A DNA stretch of 64,000 nt from DASXKD01 sp963806145. GTDB lineage: Bacteria > Actinomycetota > Actinomycetes > Streptosporangiales > Streptosporangiaceae. Below the pieces are notes generated by a model that had not been told where the DNA came from, did not search any database, and saw only the letters and a program-made list of their open reading frames with translations. Position numbers and translations under genes: made by a program. The stretch covers positions 40,304-104,303 of the forward strand of contig CAWDXD010000024.1 in NCBI GenBank assembly GCA_963806145.1. Direction: 5' to 3'. Of the stretch, positions 25,959 through 35,700 are shown piece by piece (the stretch's first letter is position 1; each line of letters opens with the position of its first letter).

Positions 25959-27460
25959 GCTCTCAGCCGCCAGCCATCTGCAGCCCCAATGAGCTGCGCA
26001 CGCTGTTCCTTTTCGAGAAGCTCACCGACGATCAGCTTGCCTGGCTGTGCGGCCACGGCCACGTCGAGCAGGTCGAGCCCGGGCCGCTGTACGCCGAGGG
26101 CCAGCCCGCGCAGAAGCTGTACGTACTGCTGGAAGGCACGGTGGTGATGTCGCGCCGGGTCGGCACGGACGACATCGAGACCGGCAGGACGTCCAGCGTC
26201 GGCGTGTACGCGGGCGCGTTCACCGCCTACCTGGGCGACCAGGTGCCGCAGGTCTACAACAACTCGGTGCGGGTCACCGAGCCGTCCCGGTTCTTTGTGC
26301 TCGCCGCGGACAAGTTCGCGCAGCTCATGAACGACTGGTTCCCCATGGCGGTGCACCTGCTCGAAGGGCTGTTCATCGGCAACAAGAACGCCCAGGAAGC
26401 GATCGGCCAGCGGGAGCGGCTGCTGGCGCTCGGCTCGCTGTCGGCTGGGCTGACGCATGAGCTGAACAATCCGGCGTCCGCGGCGGTGAGCGCCACCGCT
26501 GCGCTACGCGATCGCGTGGCTGGCATGCGCCACAAGCTGCGCCTGATTGCGGGGTCGCCGCATCCGCCGACGGCGCTCGCTGCGCTGGTGAGGCTGCAGG
26601 AGGAGGCGGCCGAGCGGGTCGCCAAGGCGCAATCGCTCAGCCCGCTGGAGGCGTCCGACGCCGAAGACGCGCTCACCGACTGGCTCGACGAGCACGGCGT
26701 CACCAGTGGCTGGGATCTCGCGCCGGTCTTCGTCCAGGCGGGCCTGGACACCGCCTGGCTCGACCAGGTGGCGGCGACCATGGCCGAGGAGGCCCTGGAG
26801 GCCTGCGAGGTGGACGGCACCGGAGCGGCGGCCCCGGGCGGTGCCACCGCGCCGGGTGACGGGCTGGATGGCGCGGTGCGCTGGCTGGGCTACACGGTCG
26901 AGACCGAGTTGCTGATGAACGAGATCGCCGACTCGGTCACCCGGATATCGTCACTGGTCGACGCGTCGAAGCAGTACTCGCAGCTCGACCGGGCGCCGTA
27001 TCAGGTGGTGGACGTGCACGACCTGCTGGACAGCACCCTGACGATGCTGGCCGCCAAGATCGGGGACGGCATCACCGTGGTCAGGGACTACGAGCCGGGC
27101 CTGCCCCCGATCCCGGCCTACCCCAGCGAGCTGAACCAGGTCTGGACGAACCTGATCGACAACGCGGTTGCCGCCATGGACGGCCACGGCACGCTCACCG
27201 TCCGGACCGCGATGGACGACGACCGGTTGCTGGTGGAGTTCGCCGACACCGGCCCCGGCATCCCGCCCGGCATCCAGGCCCGGATCTTCGAGCCGTTCTT
27301 CACCACCAAGCCGGTCGGCCAGGGCACGGGGCTGGGGCTGGACATCTCGTGGCGGATCGTGGTGAACCGGCACCACGGTGACCTGCGCGCCGTGTCGGTC
27401 CCCGGGGACACCCGGTTCCAGGTGCGCCTGCCGCTCACGGCCCCGCAGGACGGCCCCTGA
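25955..27460 (+). CDS. Cyclic-nucleotide-binding-domain sensor histidine kinase
   Basis: 501 residues, no membrane segment. Residues 10-135 form a Crp-like sensor domain (LTDDQLAWLCGHGHVEQVEPG, LYVLLEGTVVMSRRVG). H-box LSAGLTHELNNPASAAVSA with phospho-acceptor His168. A helical insert of about 150 residues follows, then the HATPase domain: N-box NQVWTNLIDNAVAAM, FADTGPGIPPGIQARIFEPFFTTK (split across residues 428-451) and GQGTGLGLDISWRIV. It is the obvious cognate kinase of the REC-reductase fusion it overlaps; ligand not known. Confidence 0.9.
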   Translation: MSSQPPAICSPNELRTLFLFEKLTDDQLAWLCGHGHVEQVEPGPLYAEGQPAQKLYVLLEGTVVMSRRVGTDDIETGRTSSVGVYAGAFTAYLGDQVPQVYNNSVRVTEPSRFFVLAADKFAQLMNDWFPMAVHLLEGLFIGNKNAQEAIGQRERLLALGSLSAGLTHELNNPASAAVSATAALRDRVAGMRHKLRLIAGSPHPPTALAALVRLQEEAAERVAKAQSLSPLEASDAEDALTDWLDEHGVTSGWDLAPVFVQAGLDTAWLDQVAATMAEEALEACEVDGTGAAAPGGATAPGDGLDGAVRWLGYTVETELLMNEIADSVTRISSLVDASKQYSQLDRAPYQVVDVHDLLDSTLTMLAAKIGDGITVVRDYEPGLPPIPAYPSELNQVWTNLIDNAVAAMDGHGTLTVRTAMDDDRLLVEFADTGPGIPPGIQARIFEPFFTTKPVGQGTGLGLDISWRIVVNRHHGDLRAVSVPGDTRFQVRLPLTAPQDGP

Positions 27461-27490
27461 GCGGGCCGCGCGACCTGCGGCGACGGCCGT

Positions 27491-28288
27491 TCAGGCGGCC
27501 TGATCGGCCAGGCGGCCGCTGCCCTGTAGCAGGACGTCGGCGACCAGCGCCGGGTCGTCGGTCATCGGCACGTGCCCGCAGCCGGGCAGCGGCCGGATCC
27601 GGGCCTGCGGCAGCCGCGCCTTGGCGACCAGCACCTGGGGCGGCCGGAGCAGCCGGTCCTTGGTCCCCCAGGCGATCGTGACCGGGATGCCGTCAGGGAT
27701 CTGGCCGGTGAACGGTGTCAGCTCCGCCAGGACCGCCTCGAGCGCGTCATGGGCGGCCAGGAACGCGGTCAGGTCACCCGCCGCCTGCTCGGCGGTCATC
27801 CGCGAGGGCCTGTTCACGATGGCGCCATAGGTCAGGGCCCGGCCCGCGGTGTGCCGCGACAGTGCCGGGCCGAAGCGCTGCAGCCGGCCTCCCGCGGCCT
27901 CCATCACCCTGAAGGTCGCCCGCGCCATGCTTGCCTCGCGCTCGTTGCGCCAGAACCCGGCGGGTGACAGCCCGGTCGCCGACGCGGCCCATCCGGCCAC
28001 CGCCGACTCCAGGGCGAGCCTGCCGCCCAGCGAGTTCCCGGCCATGTGCGGGTGCTGCACGCCCAGGTCGTCGAGTTGCGCGCGCACCGGGCCGAGCAGC
28101 GCGTCCAGGACCGGCAGGCCCTGCTCCAGGGGAGGCGACTCGCCGTGCCCGGGCAGGTCGATGAGGATCACGTCCCGGTGCGGCGTCAGCCTGTCAAGTA
28201 CCGCGTGCCAGGCCTGGCGACGGTGCCCCACACCGTGCAGCAGCACCAGGGGCGGTCCCGACCCCGTGCGCTCAAAGGCCAGTCCCAT
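27491..28288 (-). CDS. Alpha/beta hydrolase
   Basis: 265 residues. Oxyanion motif PPLVLLHGVGHRRQAW (13-28), nucleophile elbow MAGNSLGGRLALES (Ser near 98), acid region IAWGTKDRLLRP (Asp near 215) and catalytic His in LPGCGHVPMTDDP (about 240). Cytoplasmic. Typical of esterase/lipase-like or ring-cleavage hydrolases, but the substrate cannot be inferred. It ends convergently with the kinase gene and lies 130 bases from potC-like, same strand, probably a separate unit. Confidence 0.87.
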   Translation of the reverse strand: MGLAFERTGSGPPLVLLHGVGHRRQAWHAVLDRLTPHRDVILIDLPGHGESPPLEQGLPVLDALLGPVRAQLDDLGVQHPHMAGNSLGGRLALESAVAGWAASATGLSPAGFWRNEREASMARATFRVMEAAGGRLQRFGPALSRHTAGRALTYGAIVNRPSRMTAEQAAGDLTAFLAAHDALEAVLAELTPFTGQIPDGIPVTIAWGTKDRLLRPPQVLVAKARLPQARIRPLPGCGHVPMTDDPALVADVLLQGSGRLADQAA

Positions 28289-28417
28289 GGCAGCTCCCTA
28301 CTCGGGGTAGCCATGGATGCTACCTCAGCCTGCCCCGCAGCGAAATGCCTGTGGGAGGGCGAGCCGCCTGGCGCCCCTGGCCCAGGGCCCGCCGCAGTGC
28401 CCCGGCCCGCCACGGCG

Positions 28418-29254
28418 CTAGCCGCCCGCGCCGGCGGCGGTGACCGCCGCGGCCGCGGCGCCCGCCCGGGTGACCGAACCGGCCCCGGCCAGCCGCGCCG
28501 CCAGGACCACCGGGATGATCGTCAGCAGGATGACGATCGACACCACGGCGTTGACCTCAGGCAACTGCTGGCCGAGCCGGATCGCCCCGAAGATCCACAG
28601 GGGCAGCGTGTTCTGCGCGCCCGCGGTGAACACCGTCACGATGACCTCGTCGAACGACAGGCCGAACGCGAGCAGCGCGCCGGACACCAGCGCGGTCGCG
28701 GTCATCGGCAGCATCACGAAGCGCATGGTCTGCCAGCCGCGCCCCCCGAGGTCCATCGACGCCTCGGCCAGCGACCCTGGCGTGCGGCGGAGCCGGGCGA
28801 TCAGGTTGTTGAAGACCACCACGATGCAGAACGTGGTGTGGCCGATCACGATGGTCAGCGTGCCGAGCTGGATCCCGGTGAAGGAGAAGAACGAGTTCAG
28901 CGCGATCCCGGTGATGATGCCGGGCAGCGCCAGCGGCAGCAGCAGCAGAAGCGAGATCGCACCGCGGCCGAAGAAGGTGAACTTGTACAGCGCGTAGGCC
29001 ACCGCGGAGCCGAGCAGCAGGGCCAGGGCGGTGGCGATCAGCCCGACCCGCACCGACAGCAGGAACGCGCTGCGCACCTGCGGGTCATGCCAGGCGACGG
29101 CGAACCAGTGCAGCGTGAAGCGCGAGATCGGCCAGCTCTCGATGTTCGAGGAGTTGAACGCGTACAGCACGATGAGCGCGATCGGCACGAACAGGAACGC
29201 CAGCACCAGCCCCACCCAGATCCGCAGCGCGACGCGCAGGCCCGTCGGTTCCAT
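28418..29254 (-). CDS. potC: Polyamine-type ABC transporter permease (PotC-like)
   Basis: 278 residues, six predicted helices. Starts MEPTGLRVALRIWVG. The binding-protein-dependent permease EAA loop reads LAEASMDLGGRGWQTMRFVMLPM (about 165-187), contacting the ATPase. C-terminal LSFDEVIVTVFTAG is characteristic of PotC-type permeases. The Gly/Ala-rich last 20 residues are unusual but look harmless. It is the last gene of the operon, starting five bases after the stop of the PotB-like gene. Confidence 0.9.
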   Translation of the reverse strand: MEPTGLRVALRIWVGLVLAFLFVPIALIVLYAFNSSNIESWPISRFTLHWFAVAWHDPQVRSAFLLSVRVGLIATALALLLGSAVAYALYKFTFFGRGAISLLLLLPLALPGIITGIALNSFFSFTGIQLGTLTIVIGHTTFCIVVVFNNLIARLRRTPGSLAEASMDLGGRGWQTMRFVMLPMTATALVSGALLAFGLSFDEVIVTVFTAGAQNTLPLWIFGAIRLGQQLPEVNAVVSIVILLTIIPVVLAARLAGAGSVTRAGAAAAAVTAAGAGG

Positions 29255-29259
29255 GGCGC

Positions 29260-30183
29260 TCAGATCTCCTCGAACGCGCCGAGCGCCCGGGCGCCGAGCA
29301 GGTAGATGGCCATGATGGCGATGGGGAACAGGGCCATCGCGGCGGCGAACGGCACGTTGTTCGCGATGCCGATGTTCGTGTAGATGATGTTGCCGATGAA
29401 GGTGGCGCTGGTGCCGCCGACCAGCAGCGGCGTGATGTAGTCGCCGAGCGTCAGCGAGAACGTGAAGATCGACCCGGCGACGATGCCCGGCAGCGCGAGC
29501 GGGAACAGCACCATGCGCGTGGTGCGCCAGGTGCGGCCGCCCAGGTCCTGGGACGCCTCGATCTGTGAGGCCGGGATGCGCTCCAGCGCCGCGTACACCG
29601 GGATGATCATGAACGGCAGCCAGAGGTAGCAGAACACGATGTACACGGCCCAGTTCGTGTAGATCAGGTGTACCTGGCCGAGGCCGGCCTTGCCCAGCGT
29701 CCAGTCCAGGATCCCGTGGTGGGTGAAGATCAGCAGCCACGAGTAGACCTTGGCGAGGTAACTCGCCCACAGCGGCAGCAGTATCGCCATGAACAGGAAG
29801 GTCCTGGTCCGGCCGGACGCGATGCGGGCCATGAAGTAGGCGAACGGGAACGCCACGACGGCGTCGGTGACCGTGACCGCCGCCGCCATCCCGACCGTCC
29901 GCAGGATGATGTCGCGGTAGGCGGGGGTGGTGACGATCGTGCGCAGGTTGTCCAGGCTCCAGACCCGCTCGATGTTCGTGGTGAACGGGTTGATCTGCCA
30001 GAACGCCGTGACCAGGAGCACGGCCAGCGCGGCCAGGTAGATCAGCACGAACCAGGCCAGCGGCGGGGTGAGCAGCATGGTGGCCCGCGCCCACGGCCGG
30101 CGCCACAGCGCCGCCGTGACGCGGGACCACATCCCTTCCCGCCCGGCCTGCGTTCCCGGCCCGGCGGCCGTGGTCACCGCCAC
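29260..30183 (-). CDS. potB: Polyamine-type ABC transporter permease (PotB-like)
   Basis: 307 residues from GTG 30183, six predicted helices. Hydrophobic start AWFVLIYLAALAVLLVTAF, EAA loop IEASQDLGGRTWRTTRMVLFPLALPG (about 205-230), and FTFSLTLGDYITPLLVGG, the PotB-type membrane signature. Forms the inner-membrane channel with the PotC-like partner. Separated from the binding-protein gene by 109 bases that contain a strong hairpin. Confidence 0.9.
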   Translation of the reverse strand: MAVTTAAGPGTQAGREGMWSRVTAALWRRPWARATMLLTPPLAWFVLIYLAALAVLLVTAFWQINPFTTNIERVWSLDNLRTIVTTPAYRDIILRTVGMAAAVTVTDAVVAFPFAYFMARIASGRTRTFLFMAILLPLWASYLAKVYSWLLIFTHHGILDWTLGKAGLGQVHLIYTNWAVYIVFCYLWLPFMIIPVYAALERIPASQIEASQDLGGRTWRTTRMVLFPLALPGIVAGSIFTFSLTLGDYITPLLVGGTSATFIGNIIYTNIGIANNVPFAAAMALFPIAIMAIYLLGARALGAFEEI

Positions 30184-30216
30184 TGGCCGCCGGCCCCGGG
30201 AGCGCTGTCAACCAAT

Positions 30217-30241
30217 GGCCCCGTGACGAAGGAACGGGGCC
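30217..30241 (-). promoter_or_regulatory. Hairpin between substrate-binding-protein and permease genes
   Basis: GGCCCCGT (30217-30224) pairs with ACGGGGCC (30234-30241) around a nine-base loop, an 8-bp perfect stem. No T-run follows. Such structures after a binding-protein gene commonly stabilise its 3' end or partly stop transcription, so that binding protein exceeds permease. Function inferred. Confidence 0.55.
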
Positions 30242-30292
30242 GCTGGCCAGCGGGGGGTTCCGGGGGGTCGCTCCCCCGGGCTGGCGCGAGCC

Positions 30293-31525
30293 TCACTTGA
30301 CCTGGGTATTCCACGCGGACACCCACCCGGAGTAAGCCACGCAGTCGGGCTTGCCGTTGTCGCAGGTCGCGAGCGGTGTCTTCCACAGCTTGATGGTGTC
30401 GAAGTAACTGGTCGGCGCGTTGGCGTGGTACTGCGCACAGGAACCCGCCTGCAGCTGGTTCATGATCGGGCAGGCGAGCTTGTTGTCCGGGGTCTCGCCG
30501 TAGTTGACCGCCTGCTCGGCCTGGACCTTCGGCGTGCTGATGTACCGCATCCACAGGTAGGCGCAGTTCGGGTGCGGTGCCTTGGCCGCCAGCATCCAGG
30601 TGTCCGCCCAGCCGGTCGCGCCCTCGCTGGGGATCTCGTCACCGATCGGGAAGTGAGCCGCCTTGAGCGTGCTGACCTGGTATGGCCAGCCCGCGCCGAC
30701 GACCGCGTTGCCGTTCTTGAAGTCGAAGATCTCCTGGGAGGCCAGTGCCCAGTACTTCTCGATCAGCGGGCGCTGGGCGGCGAGCAGGTTCACCGCCGCC
30801 GTGAACTGCGGCTGGGTCAGCTCGTAGGGGTCGGTGATCCCCAGGGACGGCTTGTGCTTCTGCAGGTACAGCGCCGCGTCGGCGATCTGGATCGGGTTGT
30901 CGGGGACCGTGACCTGGCCCTTGTACTTGGGGTCGTAGATGACGCTCCAGGACGGCGGGGCGGCCGGGAAGTCCTTGGTGTTGTACATGAGCACGTTCGG
31001 GCCCCATTGCAGGGAGACACCGTAGTGCACGCCGTCGATCGTGTTGAAGGGCGGGGACTTGAACGCGGGGAAGAAGTCCTTCCAGCTCGGGATCAGGCTG
31101 ATGTTCACCGGGCGCGCGTCGCCCGCGTAAAGGATGCGCAGGTCCGCGTCACCCGAGGAGGACACCATGTCGTACTGGCCGCCGCCGCCGTTCTTCATGA
31201 GCGCGACCATTTCGTCGGAGCTGCCCGCGTATTTCGCGTTGACCTGGCATCCGGTCTGCTGCTCGAACGGCTTCACCCAGATCGGGTTCAGGTAGCCCTC
31301 CCAGGCGATCAGGTTGAGCTGGCCCTCACCTTTACCGATCTTCTTGAGCACGGGGAGGTTCGCGGTGGGCACGCTCTGCCCGGCGACGCCGGAGCCTGAC
31401 GTGCCGCTACTGCCGCTGCCGCTGCTCCCGCTGCTGCCGCAGCCCGCGGCGATGACCGACACGACGCTGAGCGCGAGCACGGCCGCTATGGGGCGCGAGA
31501 TGCGCCGCCGGTGTATTGGGATCAC
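30293..31525 (-). CDS. potD: Polyamine-type substrate-binding lipoprotein (PotD-like)
   Basis: 410 residues. Signal peptide with twin arginines near the start (MIPIHRRRISRPIAAVLALS) and lipobox IAAGC (Cys29), then a Ser/Gly linker. Mature domain begins LNLIAWEGYLNPIWVKPFEQ, the signature of spermidine/putrescine-binding proteins, with VSSSGDADLRILYAGDARPV and YGVSLQWGPNVLMYN. Anchored outside the membrane, it delivers ligand to PotB/PotC. GTG start overlaps the ATPase stop (GTGA). Ligand may be polyamine or a related cation. Confidence 0.9.
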   Translation of the reverse strand: MIPIHRRRISRPIAAVLALSVVSVIAAGCGSSGSSGSGSSGTSGSGVAGQSVPTANLPVLKKIGKGEGQLNLIAWEGYLNPIWVKPFEQQTGCQVNAKYAGSSDEMVALMKNGGGGQYDMVSSSGDADLRILYAGDARPVNISLIPSWKDFFPAFKSPPFNTIDGVHYGVSLQWGPNVLMYNTKDFPAAPPSWSVIYDPKYKGQVTVPDNPIQIADAALYLQKHKPSLGITDPYELTQPQFTAAVNLLAAQRPLIEKYWALASQEIFDFKNGNAVVGAGWPYQVSTLKAAHFPIGDEIPSEGATGWADTWMLAAKAPHPNCAYLWMRYISTPKVQAEQAVNYGETPDNKLACPIMNQLQAGSCAQYHANAPTSYFDTIKLWKTPLATCDNGKPDCVAYSGWVSAWNTQVK

Positions 31526-32607
31526 TGGTTACCCTCCCCAGAGCGCGAACCCTGATCGGGCCGGCGCGGAATTGTGAATGCCTGGTCGGGCCGCCAGGCG
31601 ATGCGCACCCGGCTGCCCGCGGCGATGCCCGTCAGGGCCTCGGTGTTCTGCCTGCTGACGACGAGTTCGCCGCCGGCGTCCAGATCCACCACATAGCGGG
31701 TGAGGACCCCCGCGTAGATCACATCGCGGACCTGACCGGGCTCGGTGTGCGCGCCGGGCTGTTCCGGCTCGTCCTCCTCGATCAGGGTGAGCTTCTCCGG
31801 CCGCACGGTGATCGTGCGGCCATCCCGCTCGATCAGGTTGGAGACGCCGATGAAGCCGGCCACGAACTCCGTCAGGGGCTGCTCGTAGACCTCGACGGGC
31901 CCGCCGACCTGCTCGATGCTGCCGCCGTTGAGCACGGCGATGCGGTCGCTCATGGTCAGCGCTTCTTCTTGGTCGTGCGTGACATAGATGAAGGTGATGC
32001 CGACCTCGCGCTGGACCCGGAGGAGTTCGAGCTGCATCTCCTGGCGGAGCTTGAGGTCGAGCGCACCGAGGGGCTCGTCGAGCAGCAGCACCTCGGGCTC
32101 GTTCACGATCGCGCGGGCCAGCGCGACGCGCTGGCGCTGGCCGCCTGACAACTGGGCGGGCCTGCGGGCGCCGAGCCCGGGCAGCCGGACCATTTCCAGG
32201 GCGCGGTCCACCTTCTCGCGCCGGTCCGCCTTGGGCACCCGCCGCACCCGCAGGCCGTACTCGATGTTCTGCGCCACCGTCATGTGCGGGAACAGCGCAT
32301 AGTCCTGGAAAACGGTGTTGACGTTCCGGGAGTAGGGCGGCACCCGGGTGACGTCGGCGCCGCCGAGTTCGATCCGGCCGGCGTCCGGGCGCTCGAACCC
32401 GGCGATCAGCCGCAGCAGTGTCGTCTTGCCCGACCCGGACGGGCCGAGCAGCGTGAAGAACTCGCCTGCCCCGATGTCCAGGTCCACTCCGGCGAGTGCG
32501 ACCACGTCCCCGTAGCGCTTCCGCAGGCCGGAGACGTGCACGGCTGCCGCTGCGGCAGCCGGGTCACCTGCGGCGTCGGGCGGCGCTGGGCCCGGATCGG
32601 TGATCAT
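31522..32607 (-). CDS. potA: Polyamine-type ABC transporter ATPase (PotA-like)
   Basis: 361 residues. Walker A LLGPSGSGKTTLLRLIAG (about 53-70), Q-loop VFQDYALFPHMTV, signature QLSGGQRQRVALARAI (about 153), Walker B EVLLLDEPLGALD and the H-loop IYVTHDQEEAL. The C-terminal TOBE domain (TITVRPEKLTLIEEDEPEQ) binds regulatory or substrate ligand in this family. First gene of a four-gene operon in order A-D-B-C; divergent from the SNF2 gene 156 bases away, where the promoter should lie. Confidence 0.92.
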   Translation of the reverse strand: MITDPGPAPPDAAGDPAAAAAAVHVSGLRKRYGDVVALAGVDLDIGAGEFFTLLGPSGSGKTTLLRLIAGFERPDAGRIELGGADVTRVPPYSRNVNTVFQDYALFPHMTVAQNIEYGLRVRRVPKADRREKVDRALEMVRLPGLGARRPAQLSGGQRQRVALARAIVNEPEVLLLDEPLGALDLKLRQEMQLELLRVQREVGITFIYVTHDQEEALTMSDRIAVLNGGSIEQVGGPVEVYEQPLTEFVAGFIGVSNLIERDGRTITVRPEKLTLIEEDEPEQPGAHTEPGQVRDVIYAGVLTRYVVDLDAGGELVVSRQNTEALTGIAAGSRVRIAWRPDQAFTIPRRPDQGSRSGEGNQ

Positions 32608-32763
32608 TCGGCTCGTTGTACCACGGTTCAGCGGCGCCCCGCAATGGACCCGCGACCCGGCCGCTGCCCGTATTCCCGCCTCGCGGCCCGGGTAGCCCGC
32701 CGCGATGTCGGCACCTGCGGTTAAGCTGCTGCGACATACCCTGGCCGCTGGAGCGAATCTCCC

Positions 32764-35700
32764 ATGCTGGTGCTGCACGGGTTCTGGGCCGCCCACGATG
32801 GGCTGTGCCTGTGGGCCGAGGACTCCGAGCTTCCGGTTACCAGCACCAGCCACGCACTCCGGTCGCCCCGGCCGCACCCGTTCGCCGCGCCCGCCAGCGT
32901 TCTCACCACGCTGCACGCGGGCAAGCCGGCCACGGCGGATCTGCTGCTGCCGTCGCTGCGGATGGCCCCGCTCGACTCACCAGAACTGATCAGGACGGCG
33001 CCGCGCCCGGCGGCCCGTTCGGAGCCGGCGCTCCTGCCCTGGACAGTCCCGGTTGTCATGCTCTACGCAGGCCCGGCGCTGGCCGCCATCCCCGAGCGGG
33101 CACCTGGCGTCCGGTATGGCGCCGCCATGGACCACCTGGCGGGCCTGGCTGCCTTCGCGGCCGAACTCGTGGCCCGCGGCCGGGTGCTCCCCACGCTGGA
33201 TCACGACGGCGCCGGCGCGGTGGCCCGGTGGCGCCCGGTCATCCAGGGACCTGACGTCGCGGCCATGCACGCCCTGGTGGCCGCGATGCCCCCGGTCTGC
33301 CGGGCGGTCCCGGGACACGCCGACCCGCACGAGGTGATGGCGGCGGCGCTGGCGGCGCTCGTGGACGCGGCAGCCAGGGAGGCACTGCCGGCCGGGCTGG
33401 CGCTGGTGCCGCCGCGGCGGGGCCGCCTGCCCGCCCGGCTGCCGGCGGCCGAGGCGTGGCTGACGGCGCTCACCGGGTCGGACGGCCGGTTCGACGCCGA
33501 CCCCGGCGAACTCTCCGCGCTCGCCCGTGCCCTGGCACCGTGGGAGGACATCGGCACCGGCAGGACCGGCCCGGCCAGGGCCACGTTCCGGCTGGCCGAA
33601 GTCACCGAGGAGCCGGACGACGTGCTGTCCGGCGCGGCCGAGCCCGGGGTACCCGAGCCTGGCTGGCGGCTGGAGTTCCTGCTCCAGTCCATCGCCGACC
33701 CGAGCCTGCTGATCCCGGCCGAGCAGACCTGGGCCGACGACGGCACCCTGAGCCGCTGGCTGCCCCGCCCGCAGGAGCTGCTGCTCGGCGAACTGGGCCG
33801 GGCCAGCCGGATCTACCCCGAGCTGGCGGACGGCCTGCGCCAGGCCCGGCCGTGCGCACTGGACCTGGACGCCGACGGCGCCTACCGCTTCCTGTCCACG
33901 ATGGCCCCGGCACTGGACGAGGCCGGCTTCGGGGTCCTGCTGCCGTCCTGGTGGGACCGCCGCGCCAGGCTCGGGCTCACCATGTCCGCGCACACCCCTG
34001 CCGACGGCGTGGTCACCAAGCCGGGCAAGTTCGGCAAGGACCAGCTCATGGACTTCCGCTGGCGGCTCGCGGTCGGCGACGACACGCTCAGCGAGGCGGA
34101 GATCGCCGCGCTCGCCCAGACCAAGGCGCCGCTGGTCCGGCTGCGCGGCCAGTGGGTGGCGGTGGACCCCGACCAGCTCAGGCGCGGCCTGGAGTTCCTG
34201 GCGCGGAACAAGGCCGGGCGGATGTCCGCCGCGGAGATCCTTCGGCTGGCGGCCGCCCACCCGGAGGACTCGGCCACCCCGCTGCCGGTCACCGGGATCC
34301 AGGCCGACGGCTGGGTCGGCGAGTTGCTGGGCGGTTCCGTTTCGGACAATGTGCGCTCTATCTCTGTGCCGGCGGATTTCCACGCCACGCTGCGGCCCTA
34401 CCAGGAGCGGGGGCTTTCCTGGCTGGACTTCCTTTCCTCACTAGGCCTCGGCGCGTGCCTGGCCGACGACATGGGGCTGGGCAAGACCGTGCAGCTACTC
34501 GCGCTGGAGGCCGTGCACCGCGCCGAGCGCCCCGGCGACCCGCCGACGCTGCTGCTGTGCCCGATGTCGCTGGTCGGCAACTGGCAGCGGGAGGCGGCGA
34601 GGTTCGCCCCCGCGCTGCGCGTGTACGCCCACCACGGGCGGGAGCGGCTGCGCGAGGGGGAACTGGCCGACCGGCTGGCGCAGGCCGACCTCATGGTCAC
34701 CACGTACGCCACGGCGACCAGGGACATCGAGGAACTGGCCGGCTACGAGTGGCGCCGTGTGGTGCTCGACGAGGCTCAGGCGGTGAAGAACAGCCTGTCC
34801 CAGGCGGCCAGGGCGGTGCGGCGGCTGCGCGGCGGGCAGCGGGTCGCGCTGACCGGGACCCCGGTGGAGAACCGGCTGGCCGAGCTGTGGTCGCTGATGG
34901 ACTTCCTCAATCCCGGCCTGCTCGGGCCCGCCGACAAGTTCCGCACCCGCTACGCCATCCCGGTCGAACGGCACGGCCAGACCGAGCCCGCCGAGCGGTT
35001 GCGCGCCATCACCCGCCCTTATCTGCTGCGCAGGCTGAAGACCGACCCGGCGATCATCACCGACCTGCCGGAGAAGATCGAGATCAAGCAGTACTGCCGG
35101 CTGACCACCGAGCAGGCCTCGCTGTACCAGTCGGTGGTCGACGACATGATGGAGAAGATCGAGAATTCGCAGGGGATCGAGCGCCGTGGCAACGTACTGG
35201 CGGCGATGGCCAAGCTCAAGCAGGTGTGCAACCACCCGGCGCTGCTGCTGCACGACCGGTCCGCCGTGGGCGCCCGGTCCGGCAAGGTGATCCGGCTGGA
35301 GGAGATCTGCGAGGAGATCCTCGCCGAAGGTGACAAGGCCCTGCTGTTCACCCAGTTCACCGAGTTCGCCGCGATGCTGCTGCCGCACCTGGCCGCGCGT
35401 TTCGGTACCGATATCTCCTACCTGCACGGGGGGACGTCGAAGAAGCGCAGGGACGAGCTGGTGACCAGGTTCGGCTCCGGCGACGGCCCGCCGCTGTTCC
35501 TGCTGTCGCTGCGGGCCGGGGGCACCGGGCTGAACCTCACCGCCGCCAACCATGTGATCCATCTCGACCGGTGGTGGAACCCGGCGGTGGAGAATCAGGC
35601 CACCGACCGTGCCTTCCGCATCGGCCAGCAGCGCAACGTGCAGGTGCGCAAGTTCATCTGCACCGGGACCCTGGAAGAGAAGATCGACGAGATGATCGAG

